A stretch of 16,624 nt of DNA, taken from DATKWF01 sp035529715. GTDB lineage: Bacteria; Chloroflexota; Dehalococcoidia; Dehalococcoidales; RBG-16-60-22. Of this stretch, positions 1 to 5,799 are shown piece by piece; position 1 is the stretch's first letter; each line of letters begins with the position of its first letter. Below the pieces are notes generated by a model. That model was given only the letters and a program-made list of their open reading frames with translations, was not told where the DNA came from and did not search any database. Position numbers and translations under genes: made by a program. Location: positions 1-16,624 of the forward strand of contig DATKWF010000104.1 in assembly GCA_035529715.1 (NCBI GenBank). Reading direction: 5' to 3'.

Positions 1-61
1 ACGCACCTCTAAGTATTTCCCTTCTCCTGACAAGTACCCTATACTATAAACGGGGAGTTAA

Positions 62-132
62 AGAGGGGCGAAGCCCCTCTTCTGCAAATTTCCCCCTCTC
101 ATTGATAGGAGAGGGGGACTAAGGGGGTGAGG
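62..132. repeat. REP-like double palindrome upstream of ftsY
   Basis: Two perfect hairpins stand side by side. The first pairs 62-69 (AGAGGGGC) with 73-80 around a 3-nt loop. The second pairs 91-100 (TCCCCCTCTC) with 109-118 around an 8-nt loop. They are followed by the G-rich tail AAGGGGGTGAGG at 121-132. Neither stem is followed by a T-tract, so they are poor intrinsic terminators. C/T-rich then G/A-rich palindromes of this kind with a GGGGGTGAGG tail resemble dispersed intergenic REP-type elements (from memory, not searched). The tail ends only 3 nt before the ftsY frame opens. Bases 1-61 hold no gene I can identify; short open frames entering from the left end stop at 10-12 and 47-49. Confidence 0.5.
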
Positions 133-195
133 TAGATAAACAACCTCATTAAACAAGCTCTAAAGCACAGTCACGATAGCTGGTTTGGCAAAGCC

Positions 196-1038
196 ATGCA
201 CCTGTTTGACCGCCCGGCGGTAGGTGATGAAGTGTGGGAGGAGCTGGAGGAACTACTTATCCTTGCCGACGTAGGAGTTAACACCGCCGAGAAGCTTATC
301 AGTAAGGTAAAGCAGCGGGTAGCGGAAGAGAAGATTAGCGAAGGCGCACTGGTGCGTGCTGCCCTGCAGTCAGAAATGGTCAATATTCTGAGTGTTGCTC
401 CTCAGCAAGTATCTGCTGACCGGGCAGTACCCGGCGTGGTACTGGTGGTGGGTGTCAATGGGGGTGGCAAGACGACCTCCATCGCCAAGCTTGCCCACAG
501 CTTGAAGAATGAGGGCAGGAGTGTTATCTTGGTGGCGGCGGACACCTTCCGTGCAGCGGCTATTGACCAGCTCAAGCACTGGGGGCAGAGGGTGGGGGTG
601 GATGTTATCGCCCATCAGCCCGGGGCCGACCCGGGGGCGGTGGTCTTTGATGCCCTGCAAGCCGCGCGCAGTCGGCAGGTTGAGGAAGTAATTATTGATA
701 CCGCCGGCAGACTGCACACCAAGTTTAACCTGATGGAGGAGCTGAAAAAAATCAAGCGGGTGGCAGCCAAGTCCGACCCCACCGCTCCCCATGAGGTAAT
801 CCTGGTGCTTGATGCTGCCACTGGCCAGAATGGTTTGACTCAGGCGAAATACTTCACCGAGGCGGTAGGTGTAACCGGCATCTTTTTGGCCAAGCTTGAT
901 GGCACTGCCAAGGGAGGAATTGTGCTGGCTATTTGTGACGAGCTGCAAATTCCAATCAAATATATCGGCGTTGGTGAACAACTGGAGGATATGGCAACAT
1001 TTAATGCAGAGTCGTTTGTTGAGGCACTCTGCTCCTGA
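196..1038 (+). CDS. ftsY: Signal recognition particle receptor FtsY
   Basis: FtsY is the membrane-associated SRP-type GTPase. It pairs with Ffh to hand ribosome-nascent-chain complexes to the Sec translocon. Counting from the ATG at 196 (280 aa), the N-domain helices cover about residues 8-75. The P-loop GVNGGGKTT is at 86-94, the insertion-box region ADTFRAA at 115-121, DTAGR at 168-172 and the G4 motif at 232-235. G4 reads AKLD where the family normally has TKLD. The C-terminal GVGEQLEDM is typical. The start is doubtful: the frame is open back to 136 and the upstream translation (KHSHDSWFGKA before the ATG) looks like the conserved FtsY first helix, but it contains no ATG, GTG or TTG. The ATG at 196 has no convincing Shine-Dalgarno. 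I report 196 conservatively; the true protein may begin at ATA 136 or ATT 148. lgt follows after 15 nt. Confidence 0.96.
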   Translation: MHLFDRPAVGDEVWEELEELLILADVGVNTAEKLISKVKQRVAEEKISEGALVRAALQSEMVNILSVAPQQVSADRAVPGVVLVVGVNGGGKTTSIAKLAHSLKNEGRSVILVAADTFRAAAIDQLKHWGQRVGVDVIAHQPGADPGAVVFDALQAARSRQVEEVIIDTAGRLHTKFNLMEELKKIKRVAAKSDPTAPHEVILVLDAATGQNGLTQAKYFTEAVGVTGIFLAKLDGTAKGGIVLAICDELQIPIKYIGVGEQLEDMATFNAESFVEALCS

Positions 1039-1053
1039 TTCCGGGAGGAACGA

Positions 1054-1854
1054 TTGATTGTTATAAGTATAAGTCCGATAGCTTTTACCATTGGCTCGAT
1101 TGAAGTCAGGTGGTATGGCATCTTTGTGGCTCTGGCAATTATGGTGGTGTTGTTGTGGGCGGTGAGAGAAGTCAAAAGGGGCGCTAAACTTTCTTATGAT
1201 ACGGTTATCACGGCGGCGCTGGTTGGTATCCCCTCCGGCGTGGTCTTTGCCAGGTTGCTCCATGTTATTGATGGCTGGGAGTACTACAGCCAGCACCTGG
1301 GGGAGATAATCGGTGGGGGTGGCCTGACTGCCTATGGTGGTGTCCTGGGGGCTGCCCTTGGTATCTGGATTTACAGTCGGTTCAGCCGGTTTAAGTTTGG
1401 CTACTTTGCTGATATGGTGGCACCGGGTATTATCCTGTCCCAGGCAGTAGGCAGGGTGGGTTGCCTGCTGAATGGCTGCTGTTACGGGCTGGAGACCCTC
1501 CTGCCGTGGAGTATTGTCTATATCCACCCTGAGAGTTATTGTCCGCTGGGGGTGGCAATCCATCCCACGCAGGTTTATGAGATATTATGGAATCTGGCGG
1601 TTTTTGCGGTGTTACTGAAATTGAGGGGGCGTTTCAAGCCTGACGGTTCCCTGTTCCTCATCTACCTCAGTCTATACTCGGTATGGCGACTCGGTGCCGA
1701 TTTCCTGCGGGAGGGGGAAGCTTTTCTCTTTGGCTTACATCAGGCTCAGGTAATTGCCATAATAGTCCTGCTCATCGCTATCCCCTTACTGGCGTTGCGG
1801 GCACGGTGGGTGAGACAGGAGGACAATGAAAAAATCCAGAGTGGCAGTGATTAA
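1054..1854 (+). CDS. lgt: Prolipoprotein diacylglyceryl transferase Lgt
   Basis: Lgt is an inner-membrane enzyme that moves diacylglycerol from phosphatidylglycerol to the lipobox cysteine of prolipoproteins, the first step of lipoprotein maturation. The 266-aa product has about seven hydrophobic segments. Family landmarks are RWYG (19-22), GGLTAYGG (89-96), the signature GRVGCLLNGCCYG (133-145), HPTQ.YE (170-176) and the late arginine in VWRLGADF (R212). The position corresponding to E. coli His103 appears to be Tyr94, a variant I believe occurs in other Lgt proteins. The start is TTG 1054, chosen because GGGAGG (1043-1048) lies 5 nt before it. The gene sits 15 nt after ftsY and its last 29 nt overlap the next gene, suggesting co-transcription. 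Three lipoproteins in this window (4556, 9961, 15959) would be substrates. Confidence 0.94.
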   Translation: MIVISISPIAFTIGSIEVRWYGIFVALAIMVVLLWAVREVKRGAKLSYDTVITAALVGIPSGVVFARLLHVIDGWEYYSQHLGEIIGGGGLTAYGGVLGAALGIWIYSRFSRFKFGYFADMVAPGIILSQAVGRVGCLLNGCCYGLETLLPWSIVYIHPESYCPLGVAIHPTQVYEILWNLAVFAVLLKLRGRFKPDGSLFLIYLSLYSVWRLGADFLREGEAFLFGLHQAQVIAIIVLLIAIPLLALRARWVRQEDNEKIQSGSD

Positions 1855-2971
1855 ATGCGATTCGTATGATGATGAGAAGGTATGCGAAGCGGTCAGGGCA
1901 GGGATTGGCCTGCTTGGCGGAATCTCCTCTTTTATAAAATCCGGCGAAAGAATAGTAATCAAGCCGAATGTGCTTCTAGGCACAAATCCTCAAAAGTGCG
2001 TGGTCACCCATCCCTCTGTGTTTAAGGCGGCAGGTATAATATTGAAGAATGCCGGTGCTGTCGTATCCTATGGAGATTCTCCGGGTTTCGGAAAATGCAA
2101 AGGTAACATGCGAAGGGCCAAATTGAAACCGGTAGCCGACGAGTTAGGACTGGTACTGGCTGATTTTGATAAAGGGAAGGCTGTTACCCACAAAGAAGCG
2201 CTCTTAAGCAAGAGATTTGTTCTTGCCAACGGGGTTATAGAAGCTGACGGCCTGGTAAGTCTGCCGAAACTGAAGACGCATGGGCTAACCAGGTTCACCG
2301 GAGCAATCAAGAACCAGTTTGGATGCGTTCCCGGGTTCCTGAAGAGCCAGTTTCATGTAAAGATGCCCGACCCCTATGATTTTGCAACCATGCTTGTTGA
2401 CCTGAATACGCTGATTAAGCCTCGTTTATGTATCATGGATGGTATTATGGCCATGGAAGGGAATGGCCCAAGCAGCGGTAAGCCCAGGAAACTTGGTGTA
2501 TTGCTATTTTCCGATGACCCCGTTGCCATAGACTCCGTGGCCTGTAAAATCATTGACCTGAATCCCGCATTCGTTCCAACATCAGTGCCAGGTGAAAAAG
2601 CAGGGCTGGGAACATATCATTACGAGAACATTGAAATACTTGGCGAGAACATAGAGTCACTAATTAGTAAGGATTTTGAAGTAGTTCGTAAGCCTCCCGT
2701 CGCAATGCCCAGCGGGCACCTGAGGACATTCCTGAAGAATCAAATATGTCCGAAGCCGACCATCGATAAGACGATATGCACCAACTGTGGAACGTGTGTC
2801 AAGCTGTGCCCCGTTACCCCCAAGGCAGTGAACTGGTATACCGGTGATAAATCCAGGCCGCCAACCTATAAATATGACCGTTGCATTCGATGTTTTTGCT
2901 GTCAGGAATTGTGTCCTGAAGGGGCTGTCTCTGTGCGGGAGACTCTATTAGGCAGGATATTTTTCCGCTGA
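1826..2971 (+). CDS. DUF362 protein with C-terminal 2x[4Fe-4S] ferredoxin domain
   Basis: This 381-aa protein has a DUF362 domain over about residues 1-290. Landmarks are IKPNVL (45-50), YGDSPGFG (82-89), LPKLKTHGLTRFTGAIKNQ (146-164) and MDGIMAMEGNGPSSG (204-218). A bacterial ferredoxin tail carries two CxxCxxCxxxCP motifs, with cysteines 318, 321, 324, 328 and 353, 356, 359, 363, predicting two [4Fe-4S] clusters. DUF362 proteins are widespread in anaerobes; their reaction is not well defined, and a redox or iron-sulfur role is inferred from the ferredoxin part. There is no signal peptide, so it is probably cytoplasmic. AGGAGG at 1817-1822 sits 3 nt before the ATG, inside the end of lgt. The 29-nt overlap argues for translational coupling. 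Nothing in the sequence links it to lipoprotein maturation. Confidence 0.9.
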   Translation: MKKSRVAVIKCDSYDDEKVCEAVRAGIGLLGGISSFIKSGERIVIKPNVLLGTNPQKCVVTHPSVFKAAGIILKNAGAVVSYGDSPGFGKCKGNMRRAKLKPVADELGLVLADFDKGKAVTHKEALLSKRFVLANGVIEADGLVSLPKLKTHGLTRFTGAIKNQFGCVPGFLKSQFHVKMPDPYDFATMLVDLNTLIKPRLCIMDGIMAMEGNGPSSGKPRKLGVLLFSDDPVAIDSVACKIIDLNPAFVPTSVPGEKAGLGTYHYENIEILGENIESLISKDFEVVRKPPVAMPSGHLRTFLKNQICPKPTIDKTICTNCGTCVKLCPVTPKAVNWYTGDKSRPPTYKYDRCIRCFCCQELCPEGAVSVRETLLGRIFFR

Positions 2972-2993
2972 CGTACTCAGAGCGAAAGAGTTG

Positions 2994-3025
2994 AAAAAAG
3001 AGGCTTCGTTTTATTACTTGGCCTC
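2994..3025 (-). terminator. Candidate Rho-independent terminator of the bS21-RRM operon
   Basis: Read on the - strand, GAGGC (3025-3021) pairs with GCCTC (3004-3000) around a 16-nt loop and is followed at once by six T residues (2999-2994). It lies about 50 nt past the RRM stop codon, in the gap between two convergent genes. The stem is only 5 bp, so strength is uncertain. Confidence 0.45.
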
Positions 3026-3075
3026 GAAATTACTATCTTAGCAGCGGGCTCCGGTTAAAAAGGGGAACGAAGTTT

Positions 3076-3414
3076 TCATTCAATCTTACCTCTTCTCTGC
3101 CTTACACTATTCCTGCTGTACCTGCTTTTCCTTTCGTGACTGCAGGAGCCATTGCCCCCGTTGTCAGAAAGAGGGAGGGCTTTAATAACTTCAATTCTCC
3201 TGTGCCTGAGTGTTTCCCCATCGAGTGCAGCAATTGCAGCCTGACCCTCAGACTGTGAAGGCATTCCAACAAATCCGTATCCTTTGGTTTGCCCGCTACC
3301 AATATACTTGTTGTTCATAATGGCTACAGATATCACTTCTCCGAAAGCCATGAATTCTTCTCGCAGTTCATCCTCAGTCACCTCGAGAGATAAATTGCCC
3401 ACATAGATATTCAT
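3076..3414 (-). CDS. RRM-family RNA-binding protein
   Basis: A 112-aa protein with one RNA recognition motif over about residues 1-80 and a basic, Gly/Ser/Arg-rich tail. RNP2 is IYVGNL (3-8) and RNP1 is KGYGFVGM (44-51), so the aromatic RNA-stacking residues Tyr4, Tyr46 and Phe48 are present. Small single-RRM proteins of this kind in bacteria and cyanobacteria bind RNA and are often cold-induced; the role here is inferred. The start ATG (3414-3412) has AGGAA 7 nt before it on the - strand. The gene begins 14 nt after the bS21 stop, so the two are almost certainly co-transcribed. Pairing a ribosomal subunit protein with an RNA chaperone suggests a translation or cold-adaptation unit. Confidence 0.9.
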   Translation of the reverse strand: MNIYVGNLSLEVTEDELREEFMAFGEVISVAIMNNKYIGSGQTKGYGFVGMPSQSEGQAAIAALDGETLRHRRIEVIKALPLSDNGGNGSCSHERKSRYSRNSVRQRRGKIE

Positions 3415-3428
3415 AGTTGCTTCCTGGT

Positions 3429-3614
3429 TTACCGGTAATTGCGCCTTCGTCTGGCGCTCTTTTGCGCTTTCAAACGTGCCGTCTCTCCCTTGGATAGAAA
3501 ATGACGGTGGGCTTTTGCCTCGCGCAGAACTCCGCTCATCTGCACCGCCCTCTGAAAACGACGCAACAGGGAATCTTGTGATTCGCCTTCACGTATCAAG
3601 ACTTGCAATGACAT
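3429..3614 (-). CDS. rpsU: 30S ribosomal protein bS21
   Basis: The 61-aa product beginning MSLQVLIREGESQDSLLRRF is a standard bS21: an amphipathic start, the REAKAHRHFLSKGE region in the middle and a very basic tail ending RRRRNYR. bS21 binds the 30S platform near the 16S 3' end and helps initiation. The frame is open further upstream to a GTG at 3644 and an ATG at 3629, but family length and sequence place the start at the ATG at 3614-3612. Its Shine-Dalgarno is weak (GGTA several nt upstream), so translation may depend on leader structure. A 14-bp stem-loop lies 20 nt before the start. The RRM gene follows 14 nt downstream. Confidence 0.93.
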   Translation of the reverse strand: MSLQVLIREGESQDSLLRRFQRAVQMSGVLREAKAHRHFLSKGETARLKAQKSARRRRNYR

Positions 3615-3634
3615 AATATACCAACACATTCTAG

Positions 3635-3674
3635 GGACATACACGGGCCAAATATTCTCAGCCCATGTATGTCC
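3635..3674 (-). promoter_or_regulatory. Stem-loop in the leader of rpsU
   Basis: Bases 3635-3648 and 3661-3674 form a 14-bp inverted repeat with a 12-nt loop. The single non-Watson-Crick position (3644/3665) is C-A in + strand RNA but a G-U wobble in - strand RNA, so the structure is intact only in the sense transcript of rpsU. It lies between the zinc-ribbon stop (3695) and the rpsU start (3614). There is no T-tract after it, which argues against a simple terminator. It could be an mRNA-processing or stabilising hairpin, or a site for translational control of bS21. Confidence 0.55.
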
Positions 3675-3694
3675 TCTGAGGTTAAACCCCAGTA

Positions 3695-3994
3695 TTACCT
3701 GTTCACTCTGACTTTACGGTAGCAATCGCTACAGTAAACCGGCCTATCACCACGAGGTTCAAAGGGTACTTCGGTGTCTTTGCCACACTCGGCGCACGTC
3801 GCGGGAAACATCTGGCGTCTGGATCCGTAGCCACTATCTGCGGAACGTTGTGCTTTCCTGGCCTCTCGGCATGCCGGGCAGCGCTTGGGCTCGTTGGTAT
3901 AGCCTCTGGATTGGAAAAACTCTTGTTCCTCAGCGCTGAAAGTGAAAGTAGCCTCACAATCGGAACACTGGAGGGACTTGTCCTCAAAACTCAT
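3695..3994 (-). CDS. Zinc-ribbon protein with CxxC-x17-CxxC domain
   Basis: A 99-aa protein with two predicted zinc sites. The first uses C10, C13, C39 and C42 (CSDC with ATFTFSAEEQEFF after it, then CPAC), matching the small zinc-ribbon family found widely in bacteria. The second uses C67, C70, C88 and C91 with exactly 17 residues between the CxxC pairs, the CxxC-x17-CxxC type. Function is unknown; nucleic-acid or protein binding is plausible. The start at 3994 is chosen because AGGAGG (4007-4002 on the - strand) sits 7 nt before the ATG; an upstream TTG at 4042 lacks such a site. A promoter lies at 4106-4134. rpsU begins 80 nt downstream on the same strand, so the three small genes may form one transcription unit. 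Confidence 0.88.
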   Translation of the reverse strand: MSFEDKSLQCSDCEATFTFSAEEQEFFQSRGYTNEPKRCPACREARKAQRSADSGYGSRRQMFPATCAECGKDTEVPFEPRGDRPVYCSDCYRKVRVNR

Positions 3995-4105
3995 TGAATG
4001 ACCTCCTCTCTTTTGTATTTTAGTTAGAGCCAGGTCATCCAATGCTTGCGTAGTCCGAAGCGATTTGAGAAAGCTTGTAATAACCTAAACTAAGACCAAT
4101 GTCTA

Positions 4106-4134
4106 ATTATACACTAAAGGGAGCCTCTTTGCAA
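4106..4134 (-). promoter_or_regulatory. Sigma-70-type promoter for the zinc-ribbon/rpsU/RRM genes
   Basis: On the - strand TTGCAA (4134-4129) is followed after 17 nt by TATAAT (4111-4106). Transcription would start near 4099, giving a leader of about 105 nt before the zinc-ribbon ATG at 3994. The match is 5 of 6 at -35 and 6 of 6 at -10 with optimal spacing. Confidence 0.65.
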
Positions 4135-4212
4135 AATGGATGCGGGTTCCACGCTACGGAACAGGGCTTGCTTAAATAGAGAGGGAAGCAGAAATGCTGC
4201 CCTGAGTAGTCT

Positions 4213-4252
4213 TGGTAGCGGGAGCTGGATTCGAACAGGCGACCTTCGGGTT
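4213..4252 (-). pseudogene. 3'-half fragment of initiator tRNA-fMet
   Basis: Read on the - strand these 40 nt begin AACCCGAAGGTCG and end CCCGCTACCA. They align without gaps to the 40 nt that follow the CAT anticodon in bacterial initiator tRNA; against the E. coli sequence recalled from memory about 34 of 40 match. The anticodon 3' strand, variable loop, T-loop (TTCGAAT), acceptor 3' strand and encoded CCA are present. The T-stem has two mismatches, and no anticodon, D-arm or 5' acceptor strand lies in the next 100 nt, so this is not a working tRNA. A break at the anticodon loop is a known pattern for tyrosine-recombinase integration into tRNA genes. That origin is inference. Confidence 0.65.
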
Positions 4253-4274
4253 GCGGGGACTGAAAGTTTTTATA

Positions 4275-4320
4275 AACATACTATGTTATGGTAATATACC
4301 ATTAGACAATATAGTATGTT
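4275..4320. repeat. AT-rich nested inverted repeat beside the tRNA fragment
   Basis: AACATACTAT (4275-4284) is the perfect reverse complement of ATAGTATGTT (4311-4320). Inside it, ATGGTA (4288-4293) and TACCAT (4297-4302) form a second 6-bp hairpin with a 3-nt loop. The stretch is far more AT-rich than its surroundings. It sits 22 nt from the broken end of the tRNA fragment. A recombinase or regulator binding site are both possible; there is no terminator T-tract. The rest of 4322-4404 shows nothing I can name. Confidence 0.5.
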
Positions 4321-4404
4321 GTCAAGTTGAACAGTAATACTTTCAAACCAGCTCTTCCATTACAGTTCCGCAGCAGTCTCGCAGGTCTCTAAAAGGTCAA
4401 AATA

Positions 4405-4433
4405 TTGACAGAAAAAAGTTAGGCTACTATAAT
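4405..4433 (+). promoter_or_regulatory. Perfect consensus sigma-70 promoter of the TRAP operon
   Basis: TTGACA (4405-4410), a 17-nt spacer and TATAAT (4428-4433) match the housekeeping consensus at all 12 positions. Transcription would begin near 4440, leaving a leader of about 115 nt before dctP. There is no other + strand gene it could serve. Confidence 0.8.
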
Positions 4434-4469
4434 GGGAACGGCCTTTTTTGCCCTTTATCCTGTACAGGT

Positions 4470-4496
4470 AAGGAGGTGATGCCAGCGAGAATGTAA
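4470..4496 (+). promoter_or_regulatory. Leader with perfect anti-16S Shine-Dalgarno and tiny ORF
   Basis: AAGGAGGTGAT (4470-4480) is fully complementary to the usual 16S rRNA 3' end, yet lies 75 nt upstream of the dctP start. It overlaps an ATG at 4479 that opens a five-codon frame (M-P-A-R-M) ending at TAA 4494-4496; its last two codons are a start-stop ATG-TAA. The first ATG is closer than ideal. Whether this is translated, a ribosome standby site or chance is open. Confidence 0.35.
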
Positions 4497-4555
4497 ATTG
4501 TGGTGGATGGGTTAGTAATGACATTTTTATTCACTCAAAATAACGGAGGTAATTT

Positions 4556-5767
4556 ATGAAAAAAACACTACTCTTGTCCCTAATGTTAGTTGTGTTGCTG
4601 AGCAGCCTGGTTATTGTTGGCTGCGCGGCACCGGCTCCAGCACCGGCTCCAGCCCCGGCCCCGGCACCGGCCCCAGCTCCAGCACCGGCCCCAGCCCCAG
4701 CACCGGCTCCAGCACCAGCCCCGGCACCGGCTCCAGCACCAGCCCCAGCACCGGCCCCAGCACCAACACCGGCACCAGAGGCCGAAGTGGTTGAATGGGC
4801 ATTCCAGAGCTACACCACATCCGGTGTTCCTGAATGGGACCTGATTCTGGAGATGTGCAACAGAATAGAAGAAATCTCTGCAGGCAGGTTCAAAATCACC
4901 CCGTACGCCGAGGGTGAAATTGCCTCGGGGTTTGACCCGGCCTACTGCGTCCGAGATGGTGCAGTAGATATGCTATACCAGGGTGCCTATCCAATGTATG
5001 GTATTGCCGGCCCAGCCGCGCTGCTGGCCGGTACTTCAGGTTACCCGGCCGGAGCCACCCCTCGCGATTATCAGGCGTGGTGGTACTATGGCGACGGCCT
5101 GGAAATGGCCAATAAAGTCTATGATGGATGGGGCGAGGTCATTGGCGGCTGGTGCATGACCACCGAGATATTCTGCCACTCCAACGTAAGGATTGAAACG
5201 GCAGATGACCTCAAGGGTCTCAAGTTCCGCACCTTCGGTCTATGGGCTGAGATTCTCGAGACCTTCGGGGCTTCCGTGGTAACTCTGCCCGGCGGTGAGA
5301 TTTATCAGGCGGCGGAAAGAGGCGTAATTGACGCTTTTGAGTACTGTCCGCCCGCTACCAACTGGCCGATGGGCTTCCACGAGATAACCAAGTACGTTGG
5401 CGTCCCGGGCATTCACTCACCGGCGCAGCCCATCCTGTATATAGCCAACTACGATTCCTGGGCGAAGCTTCCTGACGACCTGAAAATGCTGCTGAAGGCT
5501 GAAATCCAGAAAGGCGCCATGGATATCTACATGCTTTTATCCTATGAAGATGCCGTGGCTATGCAGAAATACGTGGATTACGGCACTGAAATTGTTACCG
5601 TCAGTGATGAACTGCAGCAAGAAATTGCCCGACGCAGCAGGGAGTGGACTGACAATCAGGCTGCTGAAGACCCGCTGTTCAAGGAAATCTACGATAATCT
5701 GCAGCCCTTCATCAACACCGTCCACGAGCAGGAAAAAGTGGTCCCTGCTTATAGTATATTTGATTAA
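4556..5767 (+). CDS. dctP: TRAP transporter receptor lipoprotein, DctP family
   Basis: The 403-aa extracytoplasmic receptor of a TRAP transporter binds a small organic anion, usually a carboxylate, for the DctQM permease. Residues 1-22 are a lipoprotein signal (MKKT plus a hydrophobic core) with lipobox VIVGC and lipidated Cys23. A stalk of 25 xP dipeptides follows (25-74). The DctP fold begins near residue 78; LKGLKFRTFG contains Arg225, where the family keeps its carboxylate-binding arginine. The segment GGEIYQAAERGVIDAFEY with Glu262, and the following ...GFHEITKYVGVPG, resemble the 2-oxo-acid/lactate (TakP-like) branch, so a monocarboxylate is a reasonable but unproven ligand. GGAGGT (4545-4550) lies 5 nt before the ATG. 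First gene of the operon; a stem-loop follows it. Confidence 0.93.
   Translation: MKKTLLLSLMLVVLLSSLVIVGCAAPAPAPAPAPAPAPAPAPAPAPAPAPAPAPAPAPAPAPAPAPAPAPTPAPEAEVVEWAFQSYTTSGVPEWDLILEMCNRIEEISAGRFKITPYAEGEIASGFDPAYCVRDGAVDMLYQGAYPMYGIAGPAALLAGTSGYPAGATPRDYQAWWYYGDGLEMANKVYDGWGEVIGGWCMTTEIFCHSNVRIETADDLKGLKFRTFGLWAEILETFGASVVTLPGGEIYQAAERGVIDAFEYCPPATNWPMGFHEITKYVGVPGIHSPAQPILYIANYDSWAKLPDDLKMLLKAEIQKGAMDIYMLLSYEDAVAMQKYVDYGTEIVTVSDELQQEIARRSREWTDNQAAEDPLFKEIYDNLQPFINTVHEQEKVVPAYSIFD
4628..4777 (+). repeat. Hexanucleotide repeat coding a Pro-Ala stalk in DctP
   Basis: Twenty-five consecutive 6-nt units of the form GCN-CCN (one is ACA-CCG) encode 23 Ala-Pro, one Thr-Pro and one Ala-Pro dipeptide. 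Third positions vary among A, C and T, so the amino-acid pattern is kept while the DNA is only quasi-repetitive. Each unit is in frame, so copy-number change would alter stalk length without a frameshift. The stalk joins the lipid anchor to the binding domain. Confidence 0.9.
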
Positions 5768-5799
5768 TTAAAGTAACCATGAACTAAATGGTAATTTTT

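Noticed and set aside
27..50. CTGACA and TATACT/TACTAT motifs that might be a promoter for ftsY.
   Set aside because: The spacing between the boxes is only 7 nt for the best pair, and no -35-like box lies 16-18 nt before the -10 candidate.
370..1563. A 397-codon open frame on the - strand across ftsY and lgt.
   Set aside because: It is antisense to two clear conserved genes, its translation shows no family resemblance, and its openness follows from their codon bias.
3615..3644. An N-terminally longer bS21 starting at GTG 3644 or ATG 3629.
   Set aside because: The extra residues (MYVPRMCWYI) are not family-like, have no ribosome site and would overlap the leader hairpin.
4611..4844. Open frames in other phases across the Pro-Ala repeat.
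   Set aside because: They are low-complexity shadows of the GCN-CCN repeat in dctP and lack ribosome sites.
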